In this document: positions 1-6,744 of the stretch, piece after piece | How the letters are laid out: every line of letters begins with the position of its first letter | How positions within the stretch are numbered: position 1 is the first letter of the stretch | Source of the DNA: an uncultured Rhodospirillales bacterium | GTDB lineage: Bacteria; Pseudomonadota; Alphaproteobacteria; Rhodospirillales; Defluviicoccaceae | Direction: 5' to 3' | Assembly (NCBI GenBank): GCA_937127205.1 | Contig: CAKZLS010000372.1 | Span: 1 to 18,408 of the forward strand | Length of the DNA stretch: 18,408 bases | Notes under the pieces: generated by a model | Database searches by the model: none | Told to the model about the DNA's origin: nothing | What the model saw: only the letters and a program-made list of their open reading frames with translations | Position numbers and translations under genes: made by a program

Positions 1-174
1 ACGAAGAATGCGGGTGAAATAGCCCTCGCCGCAGGCAACGTCTAATACCTTTTTGCCTGTGACATCACCGATCAGATTCATAAGTGAATAAGTTTCAACC
101 CGCCATCGCCAAGGTTGTTGTTTCGCCTCTTTGTATTGCTCTGCTATGTGGCCTTGGTCGTAATCAATAGTCAT
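1..174 (-). CDS. Class I SAM-dependent methyltransferase, N-terminal 58 residues only
   Basis: The reading frame starts at an ATG at 172-174 and runs off the left edge, so only 58 residues are visible. They contain a glycine-rich class I methyltransferase motif I, VLDVACGEGYFTR, at about residues 42-54, which binds S-adenosylmethionine. It is preceded by a tryptophan- and arginine-rich helix with W31 and W33. Motif I close to the N-terminus is usual for small-molecule or quinone-type methyltransferases of the UbiE/Methyltransf_11/25 kind, but the substrate cannot be read from this fragment. A GGAGG lies about 12 bases before the ATG, slightly far for a ribosome site. The assignment to a methyltransferase is firm; anything narrower is not supported. 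Confidence 0.82.
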   Translation of the reverse strand, partial: MTIDYDQGHIAEQYKEAKQQPWRWRVETYSLMNLIGDVTGKKVLDVACGEGYFTRILR

Positions 175-938
175 TATTGCTTTATGCCTCCGCGGTTGTG
201 GGGGCTGCCGGAGCATCCGTATGCAGTGTCGGGATTGATTTGGTAATTCTACCGACCTCTTATGGTGCGCGCCATACTTGTGATTAGCGACACGTTCTGA
301 CGAATATTTTCATGTGCCAAGCTCGCCCATCAACAAAACTTAGGCAGTGTCCGCGCATCCGCCATCTTTGTTTTGGGTGTCAACCCAGCAGATAGACGTT
401 ACCGTCAAAAGTTGGCTTCGGCATCTGCGCGTACGGGCATCGACCCGTATCGCGGGACAGCGTACTTGGCGTGAGCCCCAGACGGAAGTGACGTCAGTGG
501 GATGATAAGGGTTTTTGGCAATTTCTGCGTTGGGTCACGTCCAACCCGGCCAGCGCGCTCCATGGCGGGTCCGCTGTCTGGGGTCGTGCTGACCAACCCG
601 GGTGAAAGCGGACCATCGGCCATCGAGCTTCCGCTTACTGAGGTTGTTTCCCCGTCGCCAGGACTTCCCGGCCAATGGCGCTCCTAGCCACGGGCGGACT
701 TGGCGGACCGCTGTAAGGAAGGCTTGCCGAACGGCCGCTTTCGGATAGGATTGCGGAAATTCACTGAGGAGCGGGGACAGTGGGTCTTGACCCGAAGCCG
801 TTGTTCACAGTGTTGTCCGACCCGCCGGCGCTGCGAGTAACGGAGAAGCCGGACTTTCGTAGTGCTTGTCGCGAGCGCTCTATTGTAAGACGCTAATGCC
901 AATTTTCTTAAACTCTTTGGGCGAGGGATTTCGGTGCA
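175..938. other. Gene-poor stretch between divergent genes, holding repeat copy 1
   Basis: No convincing gene is seen in these 764 bases. Short open frames exist on both strands but have no ribosome site, no recognisable motif and run through the repeat. Contents: the 136-bp repeat copy at 555-690, a 6-bp inverted pair TACGGG/CCCGTA at 432-437 and 444-449, and two members of the short TGGGTC-type motif at 531 and 781. It must also contain the promoters of the divergent methyltransferase and amidohydrolase genes, but no good -35/-10 pair was found for either. Confidence 0.6.
555..690 (+). repeat. 136-bp direct repeat, copy 1
   Basis: This stretch matches 3020-3155 at 135 of 136 positions in the same orientation; the only difference is C at 684 against T at 3149. 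Both ends of the identity are sharp (553-554 and 691 differ from the second copy). Just upstream the two loci keep a weaker resemblance (TGGGTCA, then GTCC, then GGCC), suggesting the original element extended further left and has diverged. It lies 248 bp before the amidohydrolase start. No ORF inside has features of a gene. Confidence 0.95.
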
Positions 939-2873
939 ATGACCAGAACCATCCTGTTTGCTGCTGCCCTTTCGCTTGCTGCTTCTGCGGCCATCGCACA
1001 AGATGTAGCGGACAAAATTTGGCGCGGCGGATCGATCATCACCATGGAAGATGGCGCCATGCGCGCCGAAGCCGTGGCCGTAAAGGACGGCCGGATTCTC
1101 GCGGTGGGTCGCGAAAAAGATGTGATGAATCACAGGGGCGAGCGGACCGTGGTCGTTGATTTGGGGGGCCGCGCACTTCTTCCGGGCTTCGTCGACAGTC
1201 ATGGTCATGTGGTGATGGGCGGGCTCCAGGCCCTCTCGGCTAATTTGCTCGCCCCTCCTGATGGAGAAGTGCGTGACATCGCCAGCTTGCAGAGCACGCT
1301 GAGCGCCTGGATACAGAACAATGACGAAATTGTTAAGAAGGTGAATCTCATCGTCGGTTTCGGTTACGATCCAGCACAACTCACCGAACTGCGCCATCCG
1401 ACCCGCGATGAACTCGATGCGGTCTCGGCTGACCTCCCAGTCTATATCGTTCACCAGTCGGGTCATTTCGGGTCAGCGAACTCCAAGGCGCTAGAAATCG
1501 CTGGCTACACCTCGGAGACCAAAGACCCTGCCGGTGGGATCATCCGCCGTAGGGACGACGGAGAGCCCGACGGCGTACTGGAGGAGACAGCGCATTTCAA
1601 AGCCCTAGTGAAACTTCTCGCCAATCTCGGCCCATCGGGATTCGAGGCCTTCGCGATCGCCGGAGCTGAACTCTGGACCCGTTATGGATACACAACGGCG
1701 CAGGAAGGCCGGTCGATGCCTGGAACCGTGGAGGTCATGCGGACCGTTGCGGCCCAAGGAGAGTTTAAGATTGACGTTGTGACCTACCCCGACGTGCTCG
1801 TGGATCGGCAATTCATCAAGGACAACGTCAGCAGCACCTACGTCAACAGACTACGCGTTGCCGGGGCAAAACTCACGATTGACGGATCGCCCCAGGGCTT
1901 TACCGCGTGGCGCGACCGGCCTTACTACGACCCGGTCGGCGATTACGAGCCTGGCTATAAGGGATACGCGGCCGCCACGCGCGAAGAAACCATTGACGCG
2001 ATCGACTGGGCTTACGAGAACGATATCCAGATCATCACTCACGCCAATGGGGAGGCCGCCTCTGATCTCCTCATCTCCAGCATCGAGGCCGCAAAGGCGA
2101 AGCATGGCGGTGGCGACCGTCGGCCGGTGCTTATTCACGGCCAGTTTCTCCGCGAAGACCAAGTTGACGCCTACAGGCGTCTCGACGTTTTCCCCTCGCT
2201 ATTTCCCATGCACACGTTCTATTGGGGCGATTGGCACCGTGACCACACGGTCGGTCCAATCAATGCCGAGAACATTTCGCCGACGGGTTGGCTCGTGAAA
2301 CGCGGAATGCGCTTCGGATCCCACCATGATGCGCCCGTCGCATTTCCAGATTCGATCCGCGTGCTTTCCGCGACGGTCACCCGTCGGACTCGATCGGGGG
2401 ATATCCTCGGCCCGCATCAAAGGGTAGACGTAATCACTGCCCTAAAGGCCATGACGATCTGGCCGGCCTACCAGCATTTCGAGGAAGATCAGAAAGGCTC
2501 ACTGACAGTTGGTAAGGTCGCGGACTTGGTGATTCTGTCCGCCGACCCGACGGCCGTCGATCCGGAAACACTAGACACGCTGGACGTCGTGGAAACGATC
2601 AAGGAAGGAGTCACGGTCTTCACGCTTCCCAAAAGCGAGCGACGCAGAACCGATATGATTCTGCCCTGGAGCGAAGATAGGCAACGTTCATTTGCTCGAA
2701 CGCTCCATGGGATTGCACACTCTCGGAATGCATCGGTGTCTTCGCATCCATTTGCGCGTTTCCTCATTTACGCGAGCAGCGGCAACGGTAGCGTAGCAGA
2801 CAACTGCGTGTCAGCAGCACTTGTCGAGATCTTTTCGGAGATGGCGCGCGCACAGCCGACGACCGTAAATTGA
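939..2873 (+). CDS. Secreted amidohydrolase, YtcJ-like (amidohydrolase family 3)
   Basis: A 644-residue predicted metal-dependent hydrolase of the amidohydrolase superfamily, substrate unknown. Residues 1-20 are a clear Sec signal peptide (positive MTR, hydrophobic core, AIA before QD), so the enzyme should be periplasmic or exported. The family's opening beta-sandwich precedes the metal motif DSHGH (H88, H90). Further landmarks in family order are VHQSGH near 172, GAKLTIDGSPQG with K311, ITHANG with H368, LIHGQ with H400, and SHHDAPV with D464 as the expected catalytic Asp. The barrel is therefore complete, and the usual GKVADLVILSADP closing sandwich occurs at 525-537. About 80 residues follow (from about 565), longer than many members; they hold little recognisable sequence. 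The ATG has a purine-rich GCGAGGGA about 10 bases upstream. The gene stands alone and is bracketed by the two 136-bp repeats. Family is confident, substrate open. Confidence 0.9.
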   Translation: MTRTILFAAALSLAASAAIAQDVADKIWRGGSIITMEDGAMRAEAVAVKDGRILAVGREKDVMNHRGERTVVVDLGGRALLPGFVDSHGHVVMGGLQALSANLLAPPDGEVRDIASLQSTLSAWIQNNDEIVKKVNLIVGFGYDPAQLTELRHPTRDELDAVSADLPVYIVHQSGHFGSANSKALEIAGYTSETKDPAGGIIRRRDDGEPDGVLEETAHFKALVKLLANLGPSGFEAFAIAGAELWTRYGYTTAQEGRSMPGTVEVMRTVAAQGEFKIDVVTYPDVLVDRQFIKDNVSSTYVNRLRVAGAKLTIDGSPQGFTAWRDRPYYDPVGDYEPGYKGYAAATREETIDAIDWAYENDIQIITHANGEAASDLLISSIEAAKAKHGGGDRRPVLIHGQFLREDQVDAYRRLDVFPSLFPMHTFYWGDWHRDHTVGPINAENISPTGWLVKRGMRFGSHHDAPVAFPDSIRVLSATVTRRTRSGDILGPHQRVDVITALKAMTIWPAYQHFEEDQKGSLTVGKVADLVILSADPTAVDPETLDTLDVVETIKEGVTVFTLPKSERRRTDMILPWSEDRQRSFARTLHGIAHSRNASVSSHPFARFLIYASSGNGSVADNCVSAALVEIFSEMARAQPTTVN

Positions 2874-2930
2874 GGAACCTCCCGGTCTTCCGCTTATGGC
2901 TAATCGCGTAGGTGCGCCTCCTCCTCCTAT

Positions 2931-2955
2931 GGTCCGCTTTTTAAGACAGCGGACC
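2931..2955 (+). terminator. Hairpin after the amidohydrolase gene
   Basis: An 8-bp perfect stem, GGTCCGCT at 2931-2938 and AGCGGACC at 2948-2955, encloses a 9-base loop, 57 bases past the amidohydrolase stop. There is no T-run after the stem, so intrinsic termination is uncertain. The same arms also pair with repeat copy 2 (see findings), so it may belong to that element instead. Confidence 0.3.
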
Positions 2956-3019
2956 CGAGCAAGCAACGATGAGCCAGGCCAGCCGGAGTCGGCAGTGGGT
3001 CAAGTCCGGCCTAGCCAGG

Positions 3020-3155
3020 GCGCTCCATGGCGGGTCCGCTGTCTGGGGTCGTGCTGACCAACCCGGGTGAAAGCGGACCATCGGCCATCGAGCTTCCGCT
3101 TACTGAGGTTGTTTCCCCGTCGCCAGGACTTCCCGGCCAATGGCGCTCTTAGCCA
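3020..3155 (+). repeat. 136-bp direct repeat, copy 2
   Basis: Same orientation and one mismatch relative to 555-690. This copy sits 147 bp after the amidohydrolase stop. Unlike copy 1, it has upstream sequence (2929-2956) that is complementary to parts of the repeat, giving nested inverted pairs: 2929-2940 with 3070-3081 and 2944-2956 with 3032-3044. This copy may therefore be the more complete version of the element. Confidence 0.95.
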
Positions 3156-3308
3156 AGACCGGTCTTACGGAGCTACCGGCTCATCGCGGCTTCTCACAAT
3201 ACAATTTGGGATCAAACACCTAGTGCGAGGGGGATCACCAGGGAACAGCGAGCGCCGGGCCCGAAGCCCCGCCGCTGCAAAACCAATACTGTGTTTTTAT
3301 GTTTGAGA

Positions 3309-3797
3309 TCAGTCGGGCAAGGTCATCGTGCCCTCGTAAGTACCTTGCGAGAAACCGCCCTCTTGTCTCTGGCTGGTAAATGTTCCCTTGCACTCGATGC
3401 CCGCGAAACGTTCCGTGCCGCTTACACAGCGATAGGTGCCACTCATCACCGGGCCTCTATCACCTTCTATCTTGCCCTCCCCTTCAAAAGTGGAGGCAAA
3501 TGTGGATCCGTCGGCTAAGGTGGATACGATGTGGCCTTGGACAGGTCCCTGGCCGTTGGTCAAATCCAGGAACCCAACAACCGAACGCTTTCTCATCTCG
3601 CCGTCATCGCTAACGGCGACGCTCGTCATCATGTACGTGCAAACAATGTGGCCCTTTTCTCCTTCCACCTTGGTGCATTTCGTCTCTTCGGGGATATTAA
3701 TGTAACGCCCTTTCTGAGGCTGTTCGCCCGCGTGGGCCGAGAACGAAAAAACAACCGCGCCGGCAATGGTCAGCGCACCTAACCTGTGATAGATCAT
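3309..3797 (-). CDS. Small secreted protein of unknown function
   Basis: A 162-residue protein with an N-terminal signal peptide (about residues 1-23, ending SFSAHA before GEQ), so the mature form of about 139 residues should be periplasmic or secreted. The body is rich in Gly, Thr and Ser with alternating polar and hydrophobic positions. The C-terminal pattern SGTYRCVSGTERFAG followed by GTYEGTMTLP resembles small beta-barrel proteins of the allene-oxide-cyclase-like or DUF3224-like type, which is an impression and not an assignment. Four cysteines (C41, C53, C124, C136) could form two disulfides outside the cytoplasm. The ATG is preceded by a strong GGGGGAGGG about 8 bases upstream, which fixes the start. 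It is monocistronic, with no same-strand neighbour close by. Confidence 0.8.
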   Translation of the reverse strand: MIYHRLGALTIAGAVVFSFSAHAGEQPQKGRYINIPEETKCTKVEGEKGHIVCTYMMTSVAVSDDGEMRKRSVVGFLDLTNGQGPVQGHIVSTLADGSTFASTFEGEGKIEGDRGPVMSGTYRCVSGTERFAGIECKGTFTSQRQEGGFSQGTYEGTMTLPD

Positions 3798-4271
3798 GAT
3801 GAGTCCCTCCCCCGTGTCGCCCGCGCCGTTGGCGGGCTGAAAAATGGACTTTTAAGTCGCCCGATCGGGAACTCGGACCTAGATATCGTCGTCTATCGTC
3901 AAATGATCGTCAACTTCAAATTGAAAAATTGAGCATGCTTTTTCGTTGTTTGCCCCGCATTCGAATAGATGCTAATGCCGAAAACTGGTTCAACGATCGA
4001 GTGAGAAGGAGAGTCGGCAACGGGTCAAAACCGACGGTCCAGATCGGCATCGGCGCTGGTCGGGTTAGCGCCTACGAGCAACAGTGAAGGGATCGGCCCA
4101 CTGTCAGCCAGCATACTGCTCGTCCCTTGCCTTATGCCGCACCGCCGCGCCCGGGTGGGGGGGTTGTTTGGTTCACGTTGAGCTGTCCAAGCGCTCAACG
4201 ACCGACAACACCGGGCATCGCTGCACCGCTGCAGCAAGGTTTTCGATGGCGCAGTGTACTGTCTCTTCCGG
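3798..4271. other. Non-coding gap between two minus-strand genes
   Basis: No gene is supported in 474 bases. The part near 3840-3960 is A+T-rich and is where the promoter of the small secreted protein should lie; TTGACG hexamers occur there on the minus strand but without a well-spaced -10. A CGGGTCAAAACC member of the dispersed motif lies at 4021-4032. An 8-bp perfect stem (4176-4183 with 4193-4200, 9-base loop) lies about 70 bases past the stop of the next minus-strand gene and could end its transcript, although no T-run follows. Confidence 0.5.
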
Positions 4272-4556
4272 TCAAGTGTGCGTGCGAACTTCGCCCTGTA
4301 TGATCTCTGGCTTTCCCAAAAGCGTCGCTAAATGTTGTTCGACAAAGTTTGCGGCGATCCGAACCGATTCCTCCGCCCCGGCTTCATCTCGGAAGACGCT
4401 GAGCGAAGCTCCCTCGCCCTCACCTGTATCCAGCCAGTAGTAGGTTACGAAACCGGGTGTCTTCTGGAGGAGGTGTACGAAGACGTCTCTAATTCGACGA
4501 TTGATCTCGTCGGCGTTGCTCGGATCGAATCGATATCGTCTAATCACTGCGTGCAT
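4272..4556 (-). CDS. Small ABM-like (dimeric alpha/beta barrel) protein
   Basis: A 94-residue protein with the look of the antibiotic-biosynthesis-monooxygenase (ABM) dimeric ferredoxin-like fold: a strand MHAVIRRYRF, a helix (ADEINRRIRDVFVHLLQKTPG), the FVTYYWLDTGEG strand pair, the strand ASLSVFRD, then a helix of AGAEESVRIAANFVEQHL type. The length is normal for the family. Members include small monooxygenases and many with unknown roles; no cofactor-specific residue can be read here. The start is set by GGGAGG six bases before the ATG. Upstream, a TATACT box at 4620-4625 and an inverted repeat at 4596-4612 may form its control region. It is not in an obvious operon. Confidence 0.8.
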   Translation of the reverse strand: MHAVIRRYRFDPSNADEINRRIRDVFVHLLQKTPGFVTYYWLDTGEGEGASLSVFRDEAGAEESVRIAANFVEQHLATLLGKPEIIQGEVRTHT

Positions 4557-4595
4557 GGCCGCCTCCCATCATCAGCCTATCGGGCATGTTCCTCA

Positions 4596-4625
4596 AAATT
4601 CCCGCGGAATTTCTCCTAAAGTATA
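4596..4625 (-). promoter_or_regulatory. Possible promoter -10 and operator of the ABM-like gene
   Basis: On the minus strand TATACT (4625-4620) matches five of six -10 positions, but no good -35 is present at 16-18 bases. Just downstream, where transcription would begin, lies an inverted repeat with 7-bp arms (AAATTCC at 4596-4602, GGAATTT at 4606-4612, spacer CGC). This is a typical place for a repressor site. It is 40 bases before the start codon. Confidence 0.35.
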
Positions 4626-4789
4626 CAACCATCATCGCCTGGGTAGCAGTCCGAATCGGCCTGTGCACACGATCTCAGCGCCGATACTCGCGGGCATGTG
4701 CCATGATGAGCGGCTGGCACAAGAGCGGCCGACAGCGATGTGCATTGATGGCCGAAGGTTCCGTCACACTTGCCTAACTGAAAAACTGT

Positions 4790-5007
4790 ATGTCGATGAT
4801 CGAGGTCCGCTGCTCGAAGTGCGATGGAAAGGGCCGGCTTAGCGTCGCCAAGCTGATCCAAGTATCCGGACCCGACAAGCGGCTCCCCGACCTTGGGCAG
4901 ACACTGATGATGGCCGATTGCCCGAAGGCGACCGCTGGCGCCTGCGATGCTGCGACGTGTTCTTTCCGGAGCTTGTTACTGCGTATCCGGCGACGAACCC
5001 TCACTAG
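4790..5007 (+). pseudogene. Small cysteine-rich (zinc-ribbon-like) gene, apparently frameshifted
   Basis: The plus-strand frame from ATG 4790 (or 4796) encodes a CSKC pair near residues 8-11, a basic GKGRLSVAKLIQ segment, a GPDKRLPDLGQTL segment and ADCPKA. It then loses sense at about 4930. Reading on one frame over gives RWRLRCCDVFFPELVTAYPATNPH and a stop at 5005-5007. The joined product (about 72 residues) has the CxxC, DCPK and CDVxFPEL layout I associate with short, uncharacterised alphaproteobacterial zinc-ribbon-like proteins. The simplest explanation is a single missing base near 4929-4932 (AAGGCGACCGC, where one more base would give Ala-Asp-Arg). A sequencing error is possible. No ribosome site stands out. 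Confidence 0.5.
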
Positions 5008-5172
5008 CGTTAGACCGCAGTGGGTCATCAGTGACGGTTCTCGTCACCCTGAGTGATGGTCCGTAGCTGAGGGTATTGCCGTCGCGGTTGGCACCGGGCC
5101 GGCATCCCCGGCCATAGCCAAGAGCGGCTGTACCTGCAACAATCCGATCACCTCGACGAACCGCCAAATACG

Positions 5173-5517
5173 TCAAGACCATCCCATCTCATGATGGAGC
5201 TTTTTGAGTCGCTTGATCCTATGCTTACAATAGGCCTCGATTTCGCGTGCAAGCGGATTGCTGCGGTCGAACCTGAGATGCGTGATCGAGACGATATGCA
5301 CCACCTTGGTATCGCTAAAGCCGAAATCGAGACTGCATGCGATGCCGCCTTCGTCGCCCATGTATCTAATCTCATTGACGCTACACTCGTGCGGAAAAAT
5401 CTGCTCCGAACTTTGCTGTAAGGTTTTTCGTAATTCCATGGTCGTAAACGCACGCATGGGCAATGTAGCCTTCATTCTCTCCACCAGCGCCACAGATTTC
5501 TCTATGTCATCGATCAT
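5173..5517 (-). CDS. Hypothetical 114-residue protein, second gene of a two-gene operon
   Basis: I do not recognise this family. The product is soluble, without signal peptide or membrane segment. It has an amphipathic N-terminal helix (IEKSVALVERMKATLPMRAF), a helical TTMELRKTLQQSSEQIF segment, a central beta-rich part (EIRYMGDEGGIACSLDFGF, KVVHIVSITHLRF) and a basic C-terminal helix (AYCKHRIKRLKKLHHE). The layout suggests a small alpha-beta protein with a possible nucleic-acid- or partner-binding basic tail, which is inference. AGGA about 9 bases before the ATG supports the start. It begins 22 bases after the stop of the upstream gene on the same strand, so the two are probably co-transcribed. 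Confidence 0.7.
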   Translation of the reverse strand: MIDDIEKSVALVERMKATLPMRAFTTMELRKTLQQSSEQIFPHECSVNEIRYMGDEGGIACSLDFGFSDTKVVHIVSITHLRFDRSNPLAREIEAYCKHRIKRLKKLHHEMGWS

Positions 5518-5539
5518 CGTTCGAAGTCCTAGATATTCG

Positions 5540-6208
5540 CTATTCCATCACCACCGTGTCCATCAGCCCGTGGGTAACAGCACTTCGATAAACAGTCTCG
5601 ATAAACCTGACGTTTGTGCCATCGGCGAGATAAGCGTCAAGGGAAGGGAATGCCGCTGCTACGTCTTCCATGGCTTCACGGGTTATGGGAATTGCCGCAC
5701 CGGTCGTCATGTGAAAGGCGTCGGGCTTAGTTACTCGGCTGGCAAGAGCATGTCCATCTGGCACCGTTTGTTCGAACCCCTCGTCCATGAGCCACACCTC
5801 CTCTTGGCGTAACAAGTCTTCCAAGATCAGTCCTGCGGCCAAATGTCGACGCTTGACCAAGAACAAGGAGAAACGTGAGCGACACATGGCATCAAGCACC
5901 AGATCATCTTCACTGCCTACGGGAAACTCCGATGTTCTGCGATACCGCTCGACAGGAGAAATTTTTCCTGGTCGTGTTGAAAACAGCGCTAAATCAAAAG
6001 CAAGGGCCATTTCTTCAGTGCTCGAAGCGATGAAGGTTTTTCTTCGCACCAAGCCAAGGCGCTTACCCCAATCAAGCACTGTCTTTTTCGGAAGCCTTTT
6101 GAGGATCGCATCGCCATGTTTTCGGCTGAGCTCCCTCAGGCGCCGATACCTCGTTATAACTTCCGCGCGTTCAACTTTCCCTTCCCCAAATCTGGATTTG
6201 TCCATCAT
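5540..6208 (-). CDS. Hypothetical 222-223-residue protein, first gene of a two-gene operon
   Basis: A soluble protein without signal or membrane segments and of unknown function. I place the start at the adjacent ATG pair 6203-6208 (protein MMDKSRFGEGK), because GGTGGGA sits immediately before it. A longer frame using a TTG at 6352 would add about 48 residues of unlikely sequence that includes a member of the dispersed repeat motif. The N-terminal third is basic and helical (RYRRLRELSRKHGDAILKRL, then VLDWGKRLGLVRRKTFI). The middle has a long acidic-hydrophobic helix with RYRR. The C-terminal half holds LVLDAMCRSRFSLFLV, ILEDLLRQEEVWLMDEGFEQT and a FHMTTGAAIPI strand. Similar unnamed proteins are, from memory, scattered in alphaproteobacteria. 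The partner gene follows 22 bases later. Confidence 0.72.
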   Translation of the reverse strand: MMDKSRFGEGKVERAEVITRYRRLRELSRKHGDAILKRLPKKTVLDWGKRLGLVRRKTFIASSTEEMALAFDLALFSTRPGKISPVERYRRTSEFPVGSEDDLVLDAMCRSRFSLFLVKRRHLAAGLILEDLLRQEEVWLMDEGFEQTVPDGHALASRVTKPDAFHMTTGAAIPITREAMEDVAAAFPSLDAYLADGTNVRFIETVYRSAVTHGLMDTVVME

Positions 6209-6744
6209 TCCCACCGATGCCATGGCCATGGTTATCACGGTTCTTGGCGTGTCCTCAAATCGGTAAGAGCCTCCAAAGGGCTCAGCAGCGCCTGTGTCGG
6301 CACCTATGATAATGGAAGGCTGCAAACCATTCCAACGGCAGCTGTGGGTCAAACGTCACCGCCGTGCGCCAAGGGGATTGGAGTCCGTTTACTGGGGTAG
6401 ACTGGACTAAGCCCAGTTTCGCTCTACTTCCCCCGCGGCCAAGGCTAATTATGTTAGAAGGCGACGCGAAAAACATACAGGAAAAACGCGACGGCAGCCG
6501 TACGGCGAGCGTCATTTAAAGCCATTTCCGGAACGCCCCAAACTTAAGAATCAGTGCATTTCCTGGGCTCTGTGAGCATGTTCTCTGGCCTTCATGGAGC
6601 CTGCGCCGCCGCGCGGGCGGGGGGCGGTTGGTAAGCGGGCGGCCGTGGGAAGCAATGGAAAACCGCAGTAAGCGATCGGCTGGGGCCGATGTCTTGCCTC
6701 TATCGGCGGAAAATTCTCCCACCAACATGAGGCCACAATCCGCT
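6209..6744. other. Non-coding gap at the boundary of the two halves
   Basis: No gene is supported in 536 bases. Minus-strand frames at 6282-6515 and 6516-6748 lack ribosome sites and recognisable sequence. A TGGGTCAAACGTC member of the dispersed motif lies at 6345-6357. A G+C-rich tract with a run of G lies near 6600-6650. The region should contain the end of the HD-GYP transcript and the promoter of the two-gene operon; neither can be pinned down. Confidence 0.5.

Larger units (their letters stand above)
2874..3308. other. Gap between convergent genes holding repeat copy 2
   Basis: These 435 bases hold no supported gene. They contain the hairpin at 2931-2955, the TGGGTCAAGTCC motif at 2996-3007, repeat copy 2 at 3020-3155, and a perfect 12-bp palindrome AAGACCGGTCTT at 3155-3166 that begins on the last base of the repeat. 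The remainder up to 3308 shows no structure I can interpret; it must include the 3' ends of two convergent transcripts. Confidence 0.6.

Noticed and set aside
405..623. A 72-codon minus-strand frame running into repeat copy 1
   Set aside because: No ribosome site, no motif, and half of it lies in the repeat; the matching frame is not kept around copy 2.
684..1466. A 260-codon minus-strand frame overlapping the amidohydrolase start
   Set aside because: It covers the signal peptide and metal motif of a clear plus-strand gene, and its own product is low-complexity and basic.
5031..5113. Hairpins GTGACG/CGTCAC (5031-5047) and GGCCGG/CCGGCC (5097-5113) as terminators
   Set aside because: Stems are only 6 bp and no T-run follows on either strand; kept as unassigned structure.
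6209..6352. TTG-initiated N-terminal extension of the 222-residue hypothetical protein
   Set aside because: It needs a TTG without a ribosome site and runs through a dispersed repeat motif; the ATG pair at 6203-6208 has GGTGGGA directly upstream.
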